From Mariprofundus micogutta (lineage in GTDB: Bacteria > Pseudomonadota > Zetaproteobacteria > Mariprofundales > Mariprofundaceae), in NCBI RefSeq assembly GCF_001895085.1, contig NZ_BDFD01000003.1:102001-166000 (forward strand): a stretch of DNA of 64,000 nucleotides, read 5' to 3'. Position 1 is the first letter of the stretch, and each line of letters starts with the position of its first letter. A program made the translations under genes and the position numbers. This document shows positions 44,802 through 54,067 of this stretch, piece after piece. Below the pieces are notes generated by a model that was given only the letters and a program-made list of their open reading frames with translations, did not search any database and was not told the DNA's origin.

Positions 44802-46781
44802 ATGTCTAAAACACCTGAGAAAGTTACTATCCGCGAACTTGGCACGCTGATGGCCAAAGGCAAACAGGCCGGCTACATCACCTATGATGAGCTCAACAAA
44901 CATCTGCCTGGTGAACTGGTTTCTGCTGACCGTGTTGAGCAGATTATCAACGTATTCACCGAAATGGGTGTTGAGGTTGTTGATCCTGAACGTGCCCCTA
45001 CCGGTGCTTATGCCATGCGCAAGGATCGTCTGCGCAAAGAAGACTCCGCACTGCGCGCCGACACCTCTCAACTGGGCACCGTGGTCCGTATTGATGACCC
45101 TGTGCGTATGTATCTGCGTGAAATGGGTACCGTTGAACTGCTGACCCGTGAAGGCGAAATCGAAATTGCCCGCCGGATTGAAGAAGGTCGTATGCAGGTT
45201 CACGAGGCGATCTGTCTCTGCCCGTCAACATTCCGAGAAATCATGCTGCTCGGCGAGCGCATTATCTCAATCCGTGATGAAGCGCTGGAAACCGGCGAAG
45301 AACCAAACTTCCGCGACATCATTGATGTTGATGAAAAAGTTGTAAATGCCGCCGCGATTAAAGAATATGAAAATCGCATGAGTCGCAGTGAAGATGAAGA
45401 TGATGAACCTGTAGACGCTGCACCAAAACTGGACGGCGAACAACTCTCCCAGGCTATCAAGGCCCGTACGGCCACCCCTGATGGCACACCAATGATGGAA
45501 ACCATCATTACCAAGGAAGAACAGCTGGAAGAAGCGCTGACCCATTTCGCTACTGCCAAGACCTTGCATGATGATTTTATTGAAATCAAAAAGAAACTGG
45601 CCAAGAAGCCTGACGATGCAAAGCTGCTACTCAAAAGCCGCGAAGTTCTCGATGCCATGTTAATGGAACTGGTAAGCATTCCATTTGCGCCACGCCAGTT
45701 GGATCAACTGGTTCAACGCTTTAAAAATGCAGTAGAACGTGTTCGCCGCTTTGAGCGCACCATCCGTGACCATGCGCTAAAAGCAAAAATGCCACGTAAA
45801 CTGTTCCTGGAAACATTCCCGCCACGTGAAACTGACGAACGCTGGGTAGATGATACCATGAAAGCGAACAAGGATGCTGTCTGGATTGAGGCGATTGAAC
45901 CTGTAACAGGCAAAATCAAGGAAAACCAGCGCCGCCTGAAACGTGTTGAGCAGGAAACCGAGATGGAGGTTGATGAGCTCAAGGAAGTAGCGCGTAAACT
46001 GACCATGGGTGAAGCCAAAATGCGTCAGGCCAAACGCGAAATGATTGAAGCCAATCTGCGTCTGGTTATCTCCATTGCCAAGAAATACACCAACCGCGGC
46101 CTTGGTTTCCTTGATCTGATTCAGGAAGGAAATATCGGCCTGATGAAAGCCGTTGAAAAATTCGAATGGCGCCGTGGTTATAAATTCTCCACCTATGCTA
46201 CATGGTGGATTCGCCAGGCCATTACCCGCTCGATTGCAGATCAGGCACGCACGATTCGCATCCCTGTTCACATGATTGAAACCATCAACAAGATGATGCG
46301 CGTTTCCCGTCAGATTGCTCAGGAAATCGGTCGTGAACCGACACCCGAGGAATTGGCAGAACATCTGGAACTGCCTGTAGAGAAGGTATTACAAATTCTT
46401 GAAGTCGCCAAAGAACCTGTATCGCTGGAAACACCAATCGGTGATGATGAGGATTCACAACTCGGTGACTTTGTTGAAGATGATAATGCCGAAAATCCAC
46501 TCGATTCTGCTGTCAGTGCAGCATTGGCAGAAGCAACACTTGATGTACTGGAAAACCTGACAGATCGTGAGCAGAAAGTACTGCGCATGCGTTTCGGCAT
46601 TGGCATGAACACCGACCATACGCTGGAAGAGGTTGGCAAACAGTTCGGTGTCACACGTGAACGTATTCGTCAGATTGAAGCCAAGGCGCTGCGCAAGCTG
46701 CGTCACCCTTCTCGCGCACAAAAACTGAAAACTTTTGCCGACACACCGGATTCAGCCACCCAGGTCGACTCCATCCGCTAA
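44802..46781 (+). CDS. rpoD: RNA polymerase sigma-70 (primary sigma)
   Basis: Housekeeping sigma factor, 659 aa. Region 1.1 (~1-80), region 1.2 ('[19 protein letters not shown]', in part), non-conserved region (~170-380), region 2.1-2.4 ('[18 protein letters not shown]', '[11 protein letters not shown]'), region 3, and region 4 HTH ('[20 protein letters not shown]', ~605-624). 4 nt after dnaG. The region-4 surface contacted by Crp-class activators is in the last ~30 residues. Confidence 0.97.
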   Translation: MSKTPEKVTIRELGTLMAKGKQAGYITYDELNKHLPGELVSADRVEQIINVFTEMGVEVVDPERAPTGAYAMRKDRLRKEDSALRADTSQLGTVVRIDDPVRMYLREMGTVELLTREGEIEIARRIEEGRMQVHEAICLCPSTFREIMLLGERIISIRDEALETGEEPNFRDIIDVDEKVVNAAAIKEYENRMSRSEDEDDEPVDAAPKLDGEQLSQAIKARTATPDGTPMMETIITKEEQLEEALTHFATAKTLHDDFIEIKKKLAKKPDDAKLLLKSREVLDAMLMELVSIPFAPRQLDQLVQRFKNAVERVRRFERTIRDHALKAKMPRKLFLETFPPRETDERWVDDTMKANKDAVWIEAIEPVTGKIKENQRRLKRVEQETEMEVDELKEVARKLTMGEAKMRQAKREMIEANLRLVISIAKKYTNRGLGFLDLIQEGNIGLMKAVEKFEWRRGYKFSTYATWWIRQAITRSIADQARTIRIPVHMIETINKMMRVSRQIAQEIGREPTPEELAEHLELPVEKVLQILEVAKEPVSLETPIGDDEDSQLGDFVEDDNAENPLDSAVSAALAEATLDVLENLTDREQKVLRMRFGIGMNTDHTLEEVGKQFGVTRERIRQIEAKALRKLRHPSRAQKLKTFADTPDSATQVDSIR

Positions 46782-46804
46782 GGTTTTTCAACCCAACGAT
46801 AAAG

Positions 46805-46826
46805 GGGCTCTTTTGAGCCCTTTTTT
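46805..46826 (+). terminator. Intrinsic terminator after rpoD
   Basis: GGGCTC-TTTT-GAGCCC followed by six T, 23 nt past the stop. Confidence 0.92.
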
Positions 46827-46858
46827 ATGTCAAAAATATGGATTGTGATTTGCGACTA

Positions 46859-47227
46859 TTAACGCTCAAGCCAGGACCGGGCCTGCTCAAGGCTCCGGAA
46901 AATATCACATTCAAACAATTGCCCTTTCATCAGTTCACAATAATTTTCAGCTAAAGCAAGCATCTCAACCTGAGGCACAACAAGGGCGATCTTAAGCCTG
47001 TGCTTGGTATGAGAGACAATCTGATCTGTTGATGCGTAGGCTTCCGTATGCACAACTTCAACGGAATGGGATGTAACATCCGTAAAATCATTAATAACAT
47101 ATTCTATGTTTTTAAACCGGGCATCGCCCTGCAGTTCAATATTGGATTGAAGAATCTCGTATCCGCTGATGTCACCACTAAACTTCCTGTACAAACCATC
47201 TGTTTCCCAGATGCTTGAATGCGCCAT
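46859..47227 (-). CDS. STAS/SpoIIAA-like hypothetical protein
   Basis: A 122-aa protein from ATG 47227 (GGAGGG 4 nt upstream). The alternation of strands and helices ('NIEYVINDFTDVT', 'LKIALVVPQVEMLALAENY') is like the SpoIIAA-like/STAS-like fold seen in single-domain proteins of unknown role. It has no phosphorylatable serine motif like that at 5139-5471. It lies before ymdB on the same strand. Confidence 0.55.
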   Translation of the reverse strand: MAHSSIWETDGLYRKFSGDISGYEILQSNIELQGDARFKNIEYVINDFTDVTSHSVEVVHTEAYASTDQIVSHTKHRLKIALVVPQVEMLALAENYCELMKGQLFECDIFRSLEQARSWLER

Positions 47228-47296
47228 ACAACCCTCCATGAAACCTGACAGTATCATATCGGTTGAAAAGCCGACCACTTTAATCAGTTATTTGAG

Positions 47297-48094
47297 TCAC
47301 TGAGCAGGTGGAATATGAATCCGCTCAATAGAAGTCGCCATGCGTGTATCAGGATTGATGCTGACCATGGTCGCAAAAATAGAACCACCCCGCTCAACTG
47401 CTTCAAACCTCTGAGGCAGACGCCGCACCATGCGATACAGTGCACCCTCTACCTTCATGCCGATAATAGACTGGTAAGAGCCGGTCATACCGATATCAGA
47501 TTGATAGGCTGTTCCGGATGCATGGATAATTTCGTCACAGGTGGGGATATGCGTGTGAGTCCCGTAAACAAAAGATGCGCGACCATCCATATGCCAGCCC
47601 ATGCCCATCTTTTCACTCGTTGCCTCGGCATGCATATCGACAAGAATTGCACTCACATCATCCGGGATCTCATCCATCGCCCGATCCACAGCGGCAAACG
47701 GGCAATCCCACGGCCCCATAAATGTCTGACCAATCAGATTAATCACGGCAATTTTGTGACCCATGCCCGTTTCCTGAACCGTCCAGCCGCGACCCGGTGC
47801 ATATTCGGTGAAATTCATTGGTCGCACATAACGATCATCTTCATCGACCAATTCAAGAAACTCTCGCTGATCCCAGCAATGATTGCCGTTGGTCAAAACA
47901 TGTACGCCGAGTGCAAACATCTCTTCTGCCACACGCTCATTCAGGCCAAAACCGTGCGCCAGATTCTCTCCGTTGGCGACTACAAAATCGATCTGATGCA
48001 AATCAATCAAAGCAGGCAGGTGTTCGGTCAACGCCCTTCGCCCCGCTTTGCCGATTATATCTCCGATCACCAGTATCTTTACCCTCTCGGACAT
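47297..48094 (-). CDS. ymdB: YmdB-family metallophosphoesterase
   Basis: A 265-aa calcineurin-like phosphoesterase of the TIGR00282/YmdB group, known in Bacillus as a 2',3'-cAMP phosphodiesterase. Metal ligands: 'IGDIIGKAGR' (Asp, ~10), 'NGENLAHGFG' (Asn/Glu, ~41-44), 'TNGNHCWD' (Asn, His, ~68-71), 'VDMHAE' and 'GTHTHIPTCD' (His). The start overlaps the fthA stop by 16 bases. Confidence 0.88.
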   Translation of the reverse strand: MSERVKILVIGDIIGKAGRRALTEHLPALIDLHQIDFVVANGENLAHGFGLNERVAEEMFALGVHVLTNGNHCWDQREFLELVDEDDRYVRPMNFTEYAPGRGWTVQETGMGHKIAVINLIGQTFMGPWDCPFAAVDRAMDEIPDDVSAILVDMHAEATSEKMGMGWHMDGRASFVYGTHTHIPTCDEIIHASGTAYQSDIGMTGSYQSIIGMKVEGALYRMVRRLPQRFEAVERGGSIFATMVSINPDTRMATSIERIHIPPAQ

Positions 48095-48648
48095 TGAATC
48101 ACCTCTTTTTCAGTAATAATACAATTCATTGGAATATCATGGCTTTCAGCAGGCACGTGTGAAACTTCCTGACATGAAAAAGCCAGGCCGATGATCTGGT
48201 GGATATGTTTACGCTGGTCCGCCAGCCAGAAATCAAAGCAACCCTTTCCCATGCCAAGGCGGTTACCCTGACGGTCAAATGCTGTTAAAGGACATAACAG
48301 AGTCGTCCTGCCCTGCTCCCCATCCCATAATGGGCCACCATTCGGCTCCAGTATACCGAACAGGCCTGTTTGCCAGCCGGTTGCATCAGTTAGCTCATGC
48401 CACTGCATATGCTCATGATGATGGGTAACAGGCGCAAAAAGACGATAATCGTTCATTTTCAGCAGCGTATCGGTTGCCACTTCCGAGCGCATGGATCGAT
48501 AGATCAACAGATTTTGTGGTCTGTCATTCTGTAGTAAAAGATAATCCGACAATGATGAAATAATAGTGTTCGAAAACAATTCACGCTGATCAGGACTTAA
48601 AGATTTACGCTGCTCGATTGCAGCGGCGCGAATATTCGCCTTATCCAT
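48079..48648 (-). CDS. fthA: 5-formyltetrahydrofolate cyclo-ligase
   Basis: ATP-dependent return of folinate to 5,10-methenyl-THF (189 aa from ATG 48648). Seen: N-terminal Lys/Arg region 'RAAAIEQRKSLSP' (~7-19), 'YRSMRSEVAT' (~49-58) and the nucleotide/magnesium motif 'RLGMGKGCFDFWL' (~132-144), a variant of GxGxGxYD with Phe for Tyr. It lies just downstream of the 6S RNA, the order seen in many Proteobacteria. Confidence 0.9.
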   Translation of the reverse strand: MDKANIRAAAIEQRKSLSPDQRELFSNTIISSLSDYLLLQNDRPQNLLIYRSMRSEVATDTLLKMNDYRLFAPVTHHHEHMQWHELTDATGWQTGLFGILEPNGGPLWDGEQGRTTLLCPLTAFDRQGNRLGMGKGCFDFWLADQRKHIHQIIGLAFSCQEVSHVPAESHDIPMNCIITEKEVIQCPRG

Positions 48649-48681
48649 GAGATAACCTTTTGTTTGAATTGATAGACACAG

Positions 48682-48865
48682 AAAAAAGGGCGCCCCCGCG
48701 TTGGCGTAAAGGCAAAAAGTCGTCGAACCCTCTAACAAGAGGTGGGTGCCGCACCTCGGCTTCAGGTATCCCGCTTAAGGGACGCTCACAGCCAAAGTAG
48801 GTAAGCTCCCATTCGACAAGTATCGGCTCAGGCAACATGATGCCGTTCGATCAACGCAGGGGCGC
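48682..48865 (-). ncRNA. ssrS: 6S RNA
   Basis: Regulates sigma70 RNA polymerase by mimicking an open promoter. Seen on the minus strand: a closing stem of 14 bp (48865-48852 with 48703-48690, one G-U), a central region containing CCTGAGCCGATA (48832-48821), identical to a conserved stretch of E. coli 6S RNA, and a T-run (48687-48682) at the 3' end. Predicted length 184 nt equals E. coli 6S RNA. It sits between zapA and fthA, the usual place, and overlaps the last 15 bases of zapA. Confidence 0.93.
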
Positions 48866-49144
48866 TTTTGCTAAACCTTCTGCTTGTGATACTACACCGT
48901 CCAAAGCCGCGATCAAGCCTTCAACGCCGTCAACTTTGGACTGATTACTCTTCAACAACTCGCCTGCAAGGTTCAGGGAAACCAGCATCAGCAATCGATC
49001 GGATGCAACCGTTGTCCCCATTTGACGCAACTCTTCCACATGTTCCTGTACCAGCTCGGCTGCAGCCAGAACATCATCAGGGTTCTCATCTGTAAGGATA
49101 GTGAAAGAACGACCCAGCAGGGTCACTTCAACCGGATTACTCAT
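48851..49144 (-). CDS. zapA: ZapA cell-division protein
   Basis: Binds and bundles FtsZ at the Z ring (97 aa). Start 'PVEVTLLGRSFTILTDENPD' (in part) with the N-terminal beta hairpin, then a long helix/coiled coil ('LAAAELVQEHVEELRQMG', ~26-43). Its ATG overlaps the stop of the coiled-coil gene upstream (ATGA). Confidence 0.93.
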   Translation of the reverse strand: MSNPVEVTLLGRSFTILTDENPDDVLAAAELVQEHVEELRQMGTTVASDRLLMLVSLNLAGELLKSNQSKVDGVEGLIAALDGVVSQAEGLAKAPLR

Positions 49145-49425
49145 GATGGTTCGCCTTGTTGAGAAATAAGATCATCCAGCTTTTCCATGGCATGTTCGAC
49201 ACGCGCCCTGGCTTCAAGTTTATTGTTTTGCAGCCCTTCAAGCTCACCTTCCAGCTTCTGCACCTGGTCTCGACGCTTGCGTAATTCGCTTTCCGCAATG
49301 CGCACTACCTCTCGCATACGATGATTATCAGCGATCGTCTTTTCCATATTACGACGAATTTCAGACAGATGCTCTGTCAGTTGTTCAATTCGCGATTCAA
49401 GTGCCTGTTGGGGGGATTCGTGCAT
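49141..49425 (-). CDS. ZapB-like/TIGR02449-type coiled-coil protein
   Basis: A 94-aa protein that is one continuous coiled coil ('QALESRIEQLTEHLSEI', then 'KLEGELEGLQNNKLEARA'). A similar small coiled-coil gene commonly precedes zapA in Proteobacteria, so a division role with ZapA is likely but inferred. Not E. coli ZapB itself by sequence. Confidence 0.72.
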   Translation of the reverse strand: MHESPQQALESRIEQLTEHLSEIRRNMEKTIADNHRMREVVRIAESELRKRRDQVQKLEGELEGLQNNKLEARARVEHAMEKLDDLISQQGEPS

Positions 49426-49489
49426 AATGCTGCTATTGAATCACCAGATAGAATCAGGGTCAACTATTAGCAGAAAAACAGGGGCCATT

Positions 49490-51610
49490 TCAGCCTGCCT
49501 GAATCGCAGTTAATGCGATGGTATAGACAATATCTTCTACAGAAGCACCGCGAGAGAGATCATTCACCGGCTTTTTCAGCCCCTGCAGCATTGGCCCGAC
49601 ACTTACGACCCGGGCACTGCGCTGCACCGCTTTGTAAGTGGTGTTGCCCGTATTCAGATCGGGAAAGACGAAAACATTGGCGTTACCTGCGACCAGACTT
49701 TCCGGTGCCTTGCTCTTGCCGACGGAGACAATCGCAGCAGCATCATATTGCAATGGCCCATCCACGAGCAGGTCAGGTCTGCGCTGACGTACGATACGCG
49801 TAGCCTGGCGCACCTTGTCGACATCGTGACCTGCACCCGATTCACCGGTACTGTAACTGAGCATGGCCACTCTCGGTTCAAGTCCGAAACGGGCGGCTGA
49901 ATCCGCACTCTGAATTGCGATATCAGCGAGTTCTTCGGCATTCGGGTCCGGGTTGATGGCGCAATCACCATATACCACCACCTGATCGGGCAGACACATG
50001 AAAAATATTGATGAAACCAATTCGGCTGATTCACTGGTTCCTATCAACTGGAAGGCAGGCCGCACCGTATTCGCAGTCGTATGCAAAGCACCTGAAACCA
50101 GGCCATCCACTTCATTCATAGCCAGCATCATGGTTCCCAGCACAACACGGTCCTGTAGCTGATCCTCGGCCATCTGGCTGTTCAGTCCCTTATGCTGCCG
50201 TAAGTTTGTCATCGGCTCGATGTAACGACTGCGCACGCTCACCGGATCAATGATTCGCACCCCGGCATCCAGTTTAATACCCAGTGATGCAGCGACCTGA
50301 TTAATCCTGTCCGGATTACCCAGAAGCATGCACTGAGCGATTTGGCGCTGCTGGCACTGGTAGGCGGCCATGATTGTTCTGGGCTCCTCACCTTCAGGAA
50401 GCACAATACAACGTCTTGCCTGGCTGGCCTGCTGAATAAGCTGGTACCGGAACGCCGCCGGAGAGAGGCGCGGTTTGCGATCAATTTCACAACGTGCTTT
50501 TAACCACTCTGTATCGAGATGGCTCGCAACATGATCCATGGCCTGATCAATCAGGGTAATATCATCTGCGGCGACTTCCGCAGGCATATTCACCAGTTTG
50601 GCTGCGGTCTGAAAAGAGCTGCTCTCCACCAGCAATAAAGGGATGCCTGTCTGAATCGCCTGCTCGCACAAATTCAGCATCCCGAAACTCGGTCTCAAAC
50701 CGCCGGTTAACAGAATACCGGCAATGCGCACACCGTTCATGGCGGCCATGCACGCTGCTACAAACACATCTTCGCGATCACCCGGAAAAATCAACAGCGT
50801 ATGCGGCTGATATACAGCAAGCGTATTTTTCAGAGACCTGGCACACAGTTCCATACGCTGAACCCGGCGCAACTTCATTCCGCCTTCATGCAGGATTGTA
50901 GCACCAAGATAATCAGCAATATCACACATGCGCGGCGCATTCAGAGAAGCATCCCAGGGAATACCCCCAATATAATGAAACGACTTGCCAGCCATCTGGC
51001 GCGCCAGATCGCCCCCCTTCTCTTCTGCCTCTTGTTGATTAAACCGGGTCTGTAAAGTGTCAGCTTTCAGATTGACATTGGACTCATCATCCGGAGCACC
51101 GATTTTATTAATAATCAGACCTATCAATGCGCTGCCATTCTCACTACTGAATGCATTCGCTGTAATATCAATGGCATCTTCCAGCCCGGCCTCAGGTTTG
51201 CCAACCAGAATCACCTCGGCATCCAGTGCTCTGGCAATCGCAGTATTCAGACGCGTGGCATAACCGGCATGACTATCTGCGACCAGCCCCTCGACAATCA
51301 CCACATCAGCATGACGGGAACTTTGCCTGTACAGCGCAATCACCTCCTCCATCAGCAAACCTTCCCGCCCTGATCCCAGAAGTGCTTTCGCACGCGCAAG
51401 ACTGATCGGTTGAGGTGTGGCGATATCGGTGCAGTGCTCGATCAACCGGGTAGAGCGGTCAGCACCATGATCACTTTCATGCAACTGGGCCACCGGCTTG
51501 TAAAATGCCGCACGAATACCTAGACGATCCAGTGCCCGCACCAGCCCCAGACTGACCGTTGTCAAGCCCGCCCCAGAACCAGTGGAAACAAGTAAAAAAG
51601 TATGACTCAT
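49490..51610 (-). CDS. pta: Phosphate acetyltransferase (long form)
   Basis: Interconverts acetyl-CoA and acetyl phosphate (706 aa). Three parts: N-terminal BioD-like P-loop domain with 'STGSGAGLTTVSLGL' (~9-23), a middle DRTGG domain (~215-330), and the catalytic PTA_PTB domain from ~380 with 'CIVLPEGEEPRT' and a late 'FPDLNTGNTTYK'. This long architecture is the E. coli type. Followed 15 bp downstream by ackA. Confidence 0.93.
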   Translation of the reverse strand: MSHTFLLVSTGSGAGLTTVSLGLVRALDRLGIRAAFYKPVAQLHESDHGADRSTRLIEHCTDIATPQPISLARAKALLGSGREGLLMEEVIALYRQSSRHADVVIVEGLVADSHAGYATRLNTAIARALDAEVILVGKPEAGLEDAIDITANAFSSENGSALIGLIINKIGAPDDESNVNLKADTLQTRFNQQEAEEKGGDLARQMAGKSFHYIGGIPWDASLNAPRMCDIADYLGATILHEGGMKLRRVQRMELCARSLKNTLAVYQPHTLLIFPGDREDVFVAACMAAMNGVRIAGILLTGGLRPSFGMLNLCEQAIQTGIPLLLVESSSFQTAAKLVNMPAEVAADDITLIDQAMDHVASHLDTEWLKARCEIDRKPRLSPAAFRYQLIQQASQARRCIVLPEGEEPRTIMAAYQCQQRQIAQCMLLGNPDRINQVAASLGIKLDAGVRIIDPVSVRSRYIEPMTNLRQHKGLNSQMAEDQLQDRVVLGTMMLAMNEVDGLVSGALHTTANTVRPAFQLIGTSESAELVSSIFFMCLPDQVVVYGDCAINPDPNAEELADIAIQSADSAARFGLEPRVAMLSYSTGESGAGHDVDKVRQATRIVRQRRPDLLVDGPLQYDAAAIVSVGKSKAPESLVAGNANVFVFPDLNTGNTTYKAVQRSARVVSVGPMLQGLKKPVNDLSRGASVEDIVYTIALTAIQAG

Positions 51611-51625
51611 ATAGATAGCTATTCC

Positions 51626-52804
51626 TCAGTCCAGAACATCACAGACATAACGGGCGATCATTTTTTCCTCATCGGTGGCAACAACCAGAACAGAGACATT
51701 CGCATCGTCAGCGCTGATAAAACCGTGCGACTGGCTGCCATGCAGGCTATTTTTCAATCCATCCAGTTCTGCTCCCAGAAAAGCCAACTGCTGCACCGTT
51801 TTAGCACGCACAGCTTCTGCATGTTCACCGATGCCGCCGGTAAACACAATCGCATCAATATGGCCAAGGGCTACCGCCAGAGATGCCAAAGATTTTGCCA
51901 GCCGGTAGCAGAACAGGTCTACAGCAAGCCGGGCACGCTCATGACCGGCATCCGCCGCTTCCAGCAAGGTACGCATATCATTACTCAACCCGGATATTCC
52001 CAACAGCCCCGACTGCCGGTTCAGAGCATCGGTAATCGTCGCCAGTGAATCATCACGCTGTCTGGCTATAAAATCATGCAGCCCCGGATCAACATCACCG
52101 CTGCGGGTACCCATGACCAGCCCCTCCAACGGGGTCATACCCATTGTGGTATCCACACTGACTCCGCCAGCTATCGCCGCGGCACTACAGCCATTACCCA
52201 GATGAGCTGTTAACAACCGGCAATCATCAAACTCTCGCCCCAGCAACCCGGCAGCCTGTTGTCCGACATAGTGGTGGCTGGTACCGTGAAAGCCGTAACG
52301 ACGCACGCCATATTCACTATACCAATGGTAAGGGACGGCATAGAGACTGGCATGTGGCGGCATAGCATGATGGAAGGCTGTATCAAAAACAGCAACATGG
52401 GGAATGGCTGGCAAATGCTCCATCAAAACGCGAATACCCAGTAAATTCGACGGATTATGCAGCGGTGCGAGATGCGATAGTGATTCAATCTCAGCCATGG
52501 CTGCGTGATCGAGCCGGACAGGAGCAACAAAACGTTCACCGCCATGTACGACCCGGTGCCCGACAGCCGTAATCTGCTGTTTGTTCACTTTCAGGAACAG
52601 GCTATCCAGCATCTGCTGCATGGCAGCAAGATGTTCCGCGCCGGAGATATCAAAGCTCTGCGTGGTATCCGCAACCGTCCAGCTTACTGATGCACCCGCC
52701 TCACCCAGACGCTCGGCCATACCTTCGGCCAACAGCTTTTCCGACGGCATGTCAATGAGGGCCATCTTGATCGAGGAGCTGCCGGTGTTGATGATCAGAA
52801 TCAT
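51626..52804 (-). CDS. ackA: Acetate kinase
   Basis: Converts acetyl phosphate and ADP to acetate and ATP (392 aa from ATG 52804, with TGAG upstream; a longer frame starting at 52894 is not needed). Motifs: 'IINTGSSSIKMAL' (~4-16), 'VGHRVVHGGERFV' (~85-97), 'HLGNGCSAAAI' (~204-214) and 'FTGGIGEHAEAVR' (~325-337). ackA lies upstream of pta on the minus strand and is read first. Confidence 0.95.
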   Translation of the reverse strand: MILIINTGSSSIKMALIDMPSEKLLAEGMAERLGEAGASVSWTVADTTQSFDISGAEHLAAMQQMLDSLFLKVNKQQITAVGHRVVHGGERFVAPVRLDHAAMAEIESLSHLAPLHNPSNLLGIRVLMEHLPAIPHVAVFDTAFHHAMPPHASLYAVPYHWYSEYGVRRYGFHGTSHHYVGQQAAGLLGREFDDCRLLTAHLGNGCSAAAIAGGVSVDTTMGMTPLEGLVMGTRSGDVDPGLHDFIARQRDDSLATITDALNRQSGLLGISGLSNDMRTLLEAADAGHERARLAVDLFCYRLAKSLASLAVALGHIDAIVFTGGIGEHAEAVRAKTVQQLAFLGAELDGLKNSLHGSQSHGFISADDANVSVLVVATDEEKMIARYVCDVLD

Positions 52805-52844
52805 TTTCTCAGCCAGCGCACTCAAACCCGATCTGTAAGTCGTA

Positions 52845-53600
52845 TCACTGGGAGAATGAGCCTTCGATATCAGCCAGAGCCGGGAACCATTCAATCAACC
52901 AGCCTGAAACAATGCTGAAACTGCCGAGGAAAATCATTGCTCCGACAATAATCAGCAGGATACCGGAGAGCTTTTCCACCAGGTCAAAATGGTGTTTGAA
53001 ACGCTGAGACCAACGCAGGAATGAGTCGGTTGCAAGGGCCGCGAGCAAAAACGGGATGGCAAGACCAAGAGAGTAAACTCCGAGCAGCGCAACGCCGCGC
53101 ATCATTTCCGCCTGGGCACCCGCAACAGCGAGAATAGCACCAAGGATGGGTCCAATACATGGAGTCCAGCCAAAGGCAAATGCCGAGCCCAGCACGAGAG
53201 CGCCAATGCCGTGTTTGGCATTAACGCCACCGGCATCAAAGCGCGCTTCCATCATCAGCAACGGAATACGTATTATGCCAGCATAGTGTAAGCCGAAAAT
53301 TACAATCACAATACCTGCAAACTTGGCCAGTATTGCCATATTGGAGAGCATCCACTGACCAAGCAGTGATGCGGATGCGCCAAGAGCAATAAATACAAGA
53401 CTGAATCCGGCAATAAACCAGAGCGACTGAATCAGCGCATGTCTGCGCGCGGAACCTGCCTGTGCATCATGCTGGCGAAGTTCATTAACCGATACGCCGG
53501 AGATATAGGACAGGTAAGCCGGAACCAGCGGCAACACACAGGGCGACAAAAAAGACAGCAGCCCGGCCAGCAACGCGCCTGCATATGTAACTTCAATCAT
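52845..53600 (-). CDS. ccdA: CcdA/DsbD-like thiol-disulfide membrane protein
   Basis: A 251-aa polytopic protein of about six helices that carries electrons across the inner membrane for cytochrome c and periplasmic thiol reduction. The two redox cysteines lie in 'LSFLSPCVLPLVPAYL' (~15-30) and 'GWTPCIGPILGA' (~143-154). It is CcdA length, without the DsbD soluble domains. Ends 40 bp before ackA. Confidence 0.9.
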   Translation of the reverse strand: MIEVTYAGALLAGLLSFLSPCVLPLVPAYLSYISGVSVNELRQHDAQAGSARRHALIQSLWFIAGFSLVFIALGASASLLGQWMLSNMAILAKFAGIVIVIFGLHYAGIIRIPLLMMEARFDAGGVNAKHGIGALVLGSAFAFGWTPCIGPILGAILAVAGAQAEMMRGVALLGVYSLGLAIPFLLAALATDSFLRWSQRFKHHFDLVEKLSGILLIIVGAMIFLGSFSIVSGWLIEWFPALADIEGSFSQ

Positions 53601-53663
53601 TCAACTCTCCACTAGTAACGCTCTATTTCGTAACGGCTGTAAGTCGCAGCTCCAGCACATTAC

Positions 53664-53978
53664 TTACTTCACCATATCCGCAAGCCAGTTTGCATAATCG
53701 GGACTAGCCTCACAAACACTCCAGACAATCTCAGGTGTTTCATAGGGATGATGTTCATGCAACCAGCTGACGACCTCATCACAAAGTTCTGTGCTGGTTT
53801 TGATACTCATGTAACACTCTTGCTCATGCTCTACTTTATCCTGCCAGCGATAAAGAGACAGGCCGGAGCCGCTAATCTGCACACAAGCTGCAAGCCGCGC
53901 CTCAAGCAAAGCTTCAGCAAGCTTTTTGGCCTGCAACTCGCTCGACAGGCTAGTCTTGACGACGCTGATTTTCATCAT
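53664..53978 (-). CDS. cutA: CutA divalent-ion tolerance protein
   Basis: A 104-aa trimeric PII-like protein; '[20 protein letters not shown]' (in part), '[15 protein letters not shown]' and '[17 protein letters not shown]' match CutA. Linked to copper tolerance, mechanism unclear. Often next to dsbD/ccdA, as here. Start ATG 53978 or 53975. Confidence 0.92.
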   Translation of the reverse strand: MMKISVVKTSLSSELQAKKLAEALLEARLAACVQISGSGLSLYRWQDKVEHEQECYMSIKTSTELCDEVVSWLHEHHPYETPEIVWSVCEASPDYANWLADMVK

Positions 53979-54067
53979 GCGCTATGATAGCCTGTTCCAA
54001 CACAATCGGAAGCCTGTTGTCGCGCTCGCGCAGGCCTGCTAGAAATGAGTTGAAAGGAGCAACCGCC

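Noticed and set aside
47315-48097. A 260-codon open frame on the plus strand across ymdB
   Set aside because: It is exactly antisense to the well-supported ymdB gene; its product is rich in Arg, His and Cys with no recognisable motif and has no ribosome site.
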